Assembly: GCA_023623175.1 (NCBI GenBank)
Contig: JAMNXU010000018.1
Location: 1-64,000, forward strand
Length of the DNA: 64,000 nt
Reading direction: 5' to 3'
From: Bacillota bacterium
Lineage (GTDB): Bacteria; Bacillota; Clostridia; Acetivibrionales; JAMNXU01
Shown: positions 59,241 to 64,000 of the stretch, piece after piece
Layout: the number at the start of each line of letters is the position of its first letter
How positions within the stretch are numbered: the stretch's first letter is position 1
The notes under the pieces: generated by a model
Told to the model about the DNA's origin: nothing
Database searches by the model: none
What the model saw: the letters and a program-made list of their open reading frames with translations, nothing else
Position numbers and translations under genes: made by a program

Positions 59241-60437
59241 ATGAACCAGTGGGGAAATGCTATACTAAACGTATATTCAATTGCCATTATATTAGTTATA
59301 TTTTTTCATGCTTCCAGATTTTTCAGAAAGGAAAATTTGTCGGACAGGCTTTTTATTCTTTTGTTAAAAAGTACTGTTCTTATGCTGATTTCAGATACAC
59401 TGAGCAGGTTTGACGGCAAAGCTTCCGTTGTTTATCCTGTTCTTAATCACGTGGGAAACTTCGTTGTTTATCTGATGAGTCCTGTTTTGCCTTCGTTGTG
59501 GGTGGCCTATGTCCACATCCAGGTATTTCATGATGAAAACAGGGTTCGGCGGTTGTTTTATCCTCTTCTGGCCATTAATGTATTAAACGCTGTTACACTT
59601 ATTGTATTTCAGTTTTTTGGGTGGATTTATAACATTGATTCAGAAAATATTTACCACAGGGGCCCGTTGTTCTGGTTTCCTGCTTCTTTTGCCATTGTTT
59701 TGATTATATGGGCTTTGTTCATAATTTTCAGGAATCATAAAAGACTGGGCAGGAAAGGGTTATTGTCCCTCTGCATGTTTTCGGTTTTGCCTGCGGTTGG
59801 TACTTTCCTTCAAATAGCGCTTTACGGGTATTCGCTGATTATGAGCTTCGTGGTCCTTTCGCTGCTGATAGTATTCCTTAACATCCTGAACAACAGCCTG
59901 AATACCGATTATTTAACCGGTGTCAGCAACCGCAAAAAGCTTGACGCTTATTTAAAAGAAAAAGTCAGGATGAGCAATGAGAAAAAGAGCTTCTCAGCGA
60001 TTTTGATTGATATAGATAATTTTAAACGGATTAATGATACCTTCGGGCACGATATGGGGGACGACGCCCTGGAGACGGCGGCCAAACTCATTAAAAGCTG
60101 CCTAAGGGCAAATGACTTCATAGCGCGCTACGGCGGCGATGAATTTTGCATCGTTCTCGACATTTCGAGCCAGGACGATCTGGAAGCCCTGGTCCGCCGC
60201 ATCAGGAAGCGCCTTGAAGAATACAACCGGTCCGGATCCAACATTTTCGAACTTGATTTCAGCATGGGCTATGCAGTGTATGACCACAGGACCCATACAA
60301 GCGTCAGGGAATTTCTCAAGGAAATAGACATGCTGATGTACCAGGACAAATATTCGTCAAAACGAAATGATGGAAGTGATCCTGTGGATTTCCACTGCAG
60401 CGGACAGCAGGCTGCTGATAAAAATAAAGAAGGCTAA
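59241..60437 (+). CDS. Membrane GGDEF diguanylate cyclase
   Basis: A 398-residue protein. Residues 1-215 contain six or seven membrane helices; then DYLTGVSNRKKLDAYL, ILIDIDNFKRINDTFGHDMGD and the active site GGDEF at 298-302, with an RAND inhibitory site nine residues before it. The tail (about 375-398) is hydrophilic. The membrane part likely senses an unknown signal. ATG 59241 has a weak GGAG. Second active-looking cyclase in the window. Confidence 0.92.
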   Translation: MNQWGNAILNVYSIAIILVIFFHASRFFRKENLSDRLFILLLKSTVLMLISDTLSRFDGKASVVYPVLNHVGNFVVYLMSPVLPSLWVAYVHIQVFHDENRVRRLFYPLLAINVLNAVTLIVFQFFGWIYNIDSENIYHRGPLFWFPASFAIVLIIWALFIIFRNHKRLGRKGLLSLCMFSVLPAVGTFLQIALYGYSLIMSFVVLSLLIVFLNILNNSLNTDYLTGVSNRKKLDAYLKEKVRMSNEKKSFSAILIDIDNFKRINDTFGHDMGDDALETAAKLIKSCLRANDFIARYGGDEFCIVLDISSQDDLEALVRRIRKRLEEYNRSGSNIFELDFSMGYAVYDHRTHTSVREFLKEIDMLMYQDKYSSKRNDGSDPVDFHCSGQQAADKNKEG

Positions 60438-60445
60438 TAAATGCA

Positions 60446-60485
60446 AACATTAAGCGTGCTTTTTCGAAAGCACGCTTAATGTTTT
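60446..60485 (+). terminator. Terminator after GGDEF gene
   Basis: AACATTAAGCGTGCTTT with AAAGCACGCTTAATGTT forms a 17-bp stem around a short loop and ends in TTTT. Its right half starts the repeat array below. Confidence 0.9.
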
Positions 60486-60628
60486 GATTTGTTGAAAAGC
60501 ATACTTAAAGTATTGATTTATTTGAAGCACACTATAAATTTTGATTTATTTAAAAGCACACTTAAATTGATTTATTTAAAAGTACACTTAATGTTTTAAT
60601 TTTTCAGAAGCACAATTAAAGTTTTATA
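60446..60628 (+). repeat. GATTTATTTRAAAGCACACTTAA repeat array
   Basis: Six imperfect copies of a 25-33-base unit (AAGCACGCTTAATGTTTTGATTTGTTG / AAGCATACTTAAAGTATTGATTTATTTG / AAGCACAC...) run from the terminator to the end of the convergent chemoreceptor gene. The unit is the right half of the terminator stem plus its T tract, so the array may have arisen by duplication of the terminator. Confidence 0.8.
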
Positions 60629-62100
60629 AAATCGCAAGTATCCAGCAATTCCTGGCTCAGGCTCTTCAATTGCTGCGCCGATTGCGAAATCCTGTCTATG
60701 AGTTCATGCTCCATGGAAATGGTTGATACTATTTCTTCGGTGGTTGCCGTGTTTTCCTCGGTTACTGCTACGGCTGCCTCGATCTGTTCGCTGAGCCGGC
60801 GGAAATCCGTTGTGGTTTTCAGTATTGTCTCCATGTTGTTTTTCAGCTTTTCATTGATAAGGTCAAAGGATTCCTTCATTGAGCTGAAAGACCGGGTAAT
60901 CGCCTCGAGCAGGGACTTCCCGTCTTCAACGGCTTTCTGGCCTTTATGGGATTTTTCCTGGGCAGTTTTTGATTTTTCTGATATGCGCTCTGTCACTTCC
61001 GTAATACGTGAAGCAATTTCAGCGCTCTGCTCAGCAAGTTTGCGGATTTCTTCGGCGACAACGGCAAATCCTTTCCCGTGTTCCCCTGCGCGGGCGGCTT
61101 CTATGGAAGCGTTCAGGGCCAGCAAATTGGTCTGGCTTGCAATGTTTTCAATATCGAGCAGCAGGGAATCAATCATCTGAAGATTTTCCTGCAGATCGTC
61201 CACGGTTGAGGTAGTGGTCTGTACCGAATCGTTTAAAGTGTTCATGTATTCGGCGACCTGGTTAACCTTTTGCCAGTTTTCATGCATATCACTGTTCATT
61301 TTCTGGGATTCGGATGCCACCTGCTGTGATACTTCCGCCGTTTTTTCCATGTTGTTAAGCGAATCCACCACTACATTATTTATATGGGTTATATTTTGCG
61401 CCTCGGAGCTTATGGCATCGGCCATCTGCTCCACCGATTCCAGGATGGACTGGCTCTCCGCGCGGATTTTTTCCATATTGGATTTTACTTCTTCGGTATT
61501 GTCATTCAGCGTTGCGGCGCTTTGTTCAATTGTGTGAAGGAGATTCGTCAATTGCTCCACGAGCCTGCGGGATTCCTGTTCTTTCTGGGTGGCGGCCTGT
61601 ATCAGCCTGTTGCCGGCGTCTGTCAAAAAGCGTAAAGCGGCCAGGCTGCCGAAAAGGGCCGCATAGACGGTAATCAGCGCCGGTATGCTATACTCGCTGC
61701 CTAAAAACTTGTCCGGGGCGACGATGTATAAAGCAATTACGTATAAAGTGACAATTCCGCCGAAAATCAAGATCATCAGCCTGTCAAAATAGAGGCCGAT
61801 CATCATTATGGTGAAGAATATTATGTAGTGCTTGTTCAGGGCGAACTTATCCAGGTAGAACAGGGCGGCGATGACCGTTAGCGGCAGAAAACCGAAAAGA
61901 AAGCCCTTCACGCGGTCAGAAACAGGCAGAAAATAGTTTGCTGTGGCCAGGGCGCCTATCAGGAGACCGGATATAATAAACATCCTGCTGGCGTCGAAAC
62001 CTCTCTGGTAGATTAGGGAACCGACGATCGTAACTATGAGCGCATAAGTTAAAAACAAATTCACACGGTGAACCTTTTTGCAGTGGGTACGATAATCCAT
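60616..62100 (-). CDS. Methyl-accepting chemotaxis protein
   Basis: A 494-residue receptor on the minus strand. GGGAGG lies ten bases before ATG 62100 (GTG 62106 also possible). Five to six membrane helices in the first 165 residues have only short loops, as in the receptor at 30280. The cytoplasmic part has the MCP hairpin [20 protein letters not shown] and [19 protein letters not shown] with flanking coiled coils of E/Q methylation type. It should control the flagellar kinase CheA, whose genes lie elsewhere. It is intact, unlike the first receptor. Confidence 0.93.
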   Translation of the reverse strand: MDYRTHCKKVHRVNLFLTYALIVTIVGSLIYQRGFDASRMFIISGLLIGALATANYFLPVSDRVKGFLFGFLPLTVIAALFYLDKFALNKHYIIFFTIMMIGLYFDRLMILIFGGIVTLYVIALYIVAPDKFLGSEYSIPALITVYAALFGSLAALRFLTDAGNRLIQAATQKEQESRRLVEQLTNLLHTIEQSAATLNDNTEEVKSNMEKIRAESQSILESVEQMADAISSEAQNITHINNVVVDSLNNMEKTAEVSQQVASESQKMNSDMHENWQKVNQVAEYMNTLNDSVQTTTSTVDDLQENLQMIDSLLLDIENIASQTNLLALNASIEAARAGEHGKGFAVVAEEIRKLAEQSAEIASRITEVTERISEKSKTAQEKSHKGQKAVEDGKSLLEAITRSFSSMKESFDLINEKLKNNMETILKTTTDFRRLSEQIEAAVAVTEENTATTEEIVSTISMEHELIDRISQSAQQLKSLSQELLDTCDFIKL

Positions 62101-62344
62101 GGACACGCTACCTCCCTGATATATTCCTCTATATTCCCCGAAACACTCAGTGCCGGAATCGATTTATTAACCTTCATTTCTGGATATTGAACCGAACCTG
62201 CTGTTTGCACCGGAACCTGCTAAATATATCGGCATTTTATTTACGCGCTTTGAAGCCTTTTTAACAAAAATTCCGCGGCATTTATATGGTATAATTGTAC
62301 TTTGCAGGCATATTTCGTGATTTTAAGGAAGGAGCAGGTAAAGC

Positions 62345-62824
62345 TTGATAATAGGGGTTATTTCCGATACCCACGGCAGAATGCATGATAAAGCGATCAG
62401 GGCGCTGAAAGACAGCGATATCATCATTCACGCGGGGGATATCGGCAGTTCGCAAATTCTCGAAGAGTTGAGGAAAATCGCACCGGTTTACGCGGTAAAA
62501 GGAAATAACGACAGGGACAGGTGGGCGTGGGAACTTCCGCTGACACAGGCAGTGGAGGCGGGAGGCAGGCTGATTTATGTTATACATCAGCTCGACATGC
62601 TGGACCTCGATGTCCGCGCCGCGGGAATTGACATCGTGATTTACGGGCATTCCCATGTTCCGGGGAAGGAAGAGAGGAATGGCGTGTTGTATTTCAATCC
62701 CGGAAGCGCGGGTCCCAGGCGTTTCAGTCTGCCCGTGTGTGCCGGAAAGATAGAGATTGACGACGACGGATTAAAAGCATTCTGGATTGATTTAAATTCA
62801 TTCATGTTGCGCCGCATTGATTAA
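62345..62824 (+). CDS. YfcE-type metallophosphoesterase
   Basis: A 159-residue calcineurin-like phosphodiesterase beginning at TTG 62345. The dimetal ligands are in ISDTHG (D8, H10), HAGDIG (D34), KGNNDRD (N56), VIHQ (His about 79) and YGHSHVPG (His about 102, 104), with FNPGSAGPRR closing the site. This is the MJ0936/YfcE type that hydrolyses small phosphodiesters. AAGGAGC is the ribosome site. In many Firmicutes this gene follows rdgB and rph, but neither is seen here. Confidence 0.92.
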   Translation: MIIGVISDTHGRMHDKAIRALKDSDIIIHAGDIGSSQILEELRKIAPVYAVKGNNDRDRWAWELPLTQAVEAGGRLIYVIHQLDMLDLDVRAAGIDIVIYGHSHVPGKEERNGVLYFNPGSAGPRRFSLPVCAGKIEIDDDGLKAFWIDLNSFMLRRID

Positions 62825-63115
62825 TATTGCCTGTTGTATTGCCTGTCCTGTGACTGGATTATTAAATAATAAATAATATTGCATGTATTGCCTGCCCGGT
62901 GGCCGGATTATTAAATAAATATTGAATTACTGCCTGCCCGTATCTGAATTATTAAATAAATATTGCCTGTTCTGCCTGTTCTATGGCCGAATTATTAAAT
63001 AATTTGCATTTCCCGCCTGTTCTGCGGCTGGATTATTGTGATTAATTTTACCTGTCCCGTGGCTGAATTGTTATGATTAATATTGCCTGCCCTGCAACTA
63101 AATTATTATTTTAAG
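62825..63115 (+). repeat. ATTGCCTGTCCTGTGGCTGGATTATTAA-type repeat array
   Basis: About seven imperfect units of 30-50 bases share TTGCCTGYYCTGTGGCYGGATTATTAAATAA. Unit length differs by deletions. The array sits between two unrelated genes and contains no ORF or promoter I can support. Confidence 0.8.
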
Positions 63116-63175
63116 GATTGTTATAAGCGTATGCCGACAGGGTAATATGTAAAATAACATGTTAAGAACAGCAAA

Positions 63176-63240
63176 ATAATAAGCGGCAAAAAAGCGGCAA
63201 AAATCTGCGGCAAATACCTGGTATGCGGCAAATATCAATA
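63176..63240 (+). repeat. GCGGCAAA repeats
   Basis: AAGCGGCAAAAAAGCGGCAAAAATCTGCGGCAAATAC..TGCGGCAAATATC: GCGGCAAA occurs four times, spaced 11 to 22 bases. Confidence 0.75.
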
Positions 63241-63314
63241 TGTAGTACATTTTTTGAAATACTTCGCTGTTTTTTAAGATACTTTCGCTACTTTTTTCAA
63301 TGGAGGCGATTTGC

Positions 63315-63836
63315 TTGATTCTTTCAGGTCTTGAAATCAAAAAGCATATCGGCGGCGACATTATTATAGACCCGTTTGATGAAAAATACCTTAACCCCAA
63401 CAGCTATAACCTCAGGCTGCACAACGAGCTCCTGGTCTATGAAGACGAGGTCCTGGACATGAAAAAGCCCAACAGGACCAAAAAGATTATAATCCCCGAG
63501 GACGGTCTTGTGCTCGAACCCGGAAGGCTGTATCTCGGCAGGACGATGGAATACACGAAAACCGAAAAGTTTGTGCCCATGCTCGAGGGGCGTTCTTCCG
63601 TAGGACGGCTGGGGCTTAACATCCATGTGACCGCGGGATTCGGCGATGTCGGCTTCAGTGGTTACTGGACGCTCGAAATACATTGCGTCCAGCCCGTGAG
63701 AATTTACCCGGGGGTTGAAATCTGCCAGATTTATTACCATACCATCGAAGGGGATTACATAAAATACTACAACGGAAAATACCAGAATAATACCGGCATC
63801 CAGCCAAGCCTCATGTACAGGGATTTTGAAGAATAA
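63315..63836 (+). CDS. dcd: dCTP deaminase
   Basis: A 173-residue trimeric enzyme that deaminates dCTP to dUTP for dTMP synthesis. ILSGLEIKKHI begins the family; NPNSYNLRL, EPGRLYLGRT, LEGRSSVGRLGL (from about 90, nucleotide contact) and AGFGDVGFSGYWTLEIH with the catalytic Glu (about 121) are present, ending in QNNTGIQPSLMYRD. TTG 63315 is eight bases after GGAGG at 63302-63306; the in-frame ATG 63300 would bury that site. Length matches clostridial forms, monofunctional type (bifunctional dCTP deaminase/dUTPase not excluded). Confidence 0.95.
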   Translation: MILSGLEIKKHIGGDIIIDPFDEKYLNPNSYNLRLHNELLVYEDEVLDMKKPNRTKKIIIPEDGLVLEPGRLYLGRTMEYTKTEKFVPMLEGRSSVGRLGLNIHVTAGFGDVGFSGYWTLEIHCVQPVRIYPGVEICQIYYHTIEGDYIKYYNGKYQNNTGIQPSLMYRDFEE

Positions 63837-64000
63837 TGCAGGAACACGACGACGGTTCCCGGTCCTGATACAGGACATGGAATTTGAGGATGGCGCATGA
63901 AAACCGCCGCCGTGCCTTGCTTCCCGGGAAGGGAAAAACATTTCTTTTCCCGGTTAATCCGTAACGCTGTTAAGGATTTCAGCATAGGTGGGTATTCTCC
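63837..64000. other. Gap at window end with a repeat remnant
   Basis: Bases 63850-63880 carry GACGGTTCCCGGTCC..GGACATG, a diverged copy of the GGGACA repeat. TTCCCGGGAAGGGAAAA at about 63922 is a small hairpin. No gene can be supported. Confidence 0.45.

Noticed and set aside
1-64000. tRNA, rRNA and prophage structural genes
   Set aside because: No cloverleaf-ending GGTTCGA-CC patterns in context, no rRNA-like conserved stretches and no recognisable capsid, portal or terminase genes were seen.

Overview
The window reads as chromosome of a Gram-positive anaerobe of the class Clostridia, probably a plant-polysaccharide-using member of the cellulolytic clostridia. The grounds are strong GGAGG ribosome sites, frequent TTG and GTG starts, SLH-anchored surface protein, rubrerythrin and bacteriohemerythrin, many Fe-S proteins, a CIRCE element, an arabinose operon and a GH5 glycosidase. 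Genus is inference. No rRNA, tRNA, CRISPR array or prophage was seen.

Layout. 1-6.5 kb is a scrap zone: a gene broken by two frameshifts, a GNAT tail, a radical-SAM stub, a truncated reading frame with a coiled-coil miniprotein, and an insertion sequence whose transposase carries at least four frameshifts; intact genes between them are an iron alcohol dehydrogenase, a methyltransferase and a gamma-glutamylcyclotransferase-like protein. 6.5-12.3 kb is strongly AT-rich and holds a stalk-domain exported protein and a two-gene McrBC-like (type IV restriction) defence system. 12.3-25.4 kb holds small membrane, lipoprotein, zinc-ribbon and redox genes (DUF362, phosphodiesterase, rubrerythrin, bacteriohemerythrin), a MarR regulator coupled to a membrane-anchored esterase with a long heptad-repeat tail, a DUF1848 Fe-S protein, a ferredoxin/membrane Fe-S/ArsR operon and a CAP-SLH surface protein.

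25.9-30.1 kb is the araBAD operon on the minus strand with a palindromic operator in its promoter. 30.2-36.7 kb has a chemoreceptor with a one-base frameshift, a DUF6485 miniprotein, a corrinoid-type (MtaA/UroD) methyltransferase, a PAS-GGDEF cyclase and a VanX-like lipoprotein. 37.1-40.7 kb is a sugar-nucleotide pyrophosphorylase, GT4 glycosyltransferase and alpha/alpha-toroid protein operon behind a CIRCE operator, which is an unexpected place for HrcA control. 41-45.6 kb has a duplicated DUF1538 membrane protein with a double PII-like protein, a cytoplasmic GH5 and a 2-hydroxyacid dehydrogenase.

46.5-57.6 kb is signalling: an EAL phosphodiesterase, an OmpR/HK pair followed by an exported protein (both preceded by the same 11-bp direct repeat), and a BceAB/BceRS-type peptide-antibiotic sensing and detoxification module. 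57.7-64 kb carries an SGNH hydrolase, a second GGDEF protein, a second chemoreceptor, a phosphoesterase and dCTP deaminase. Gaps hold an unusual number of short tandem repeats and dispersed copies of a GGGACA...TGTCCC hairpin repeat.
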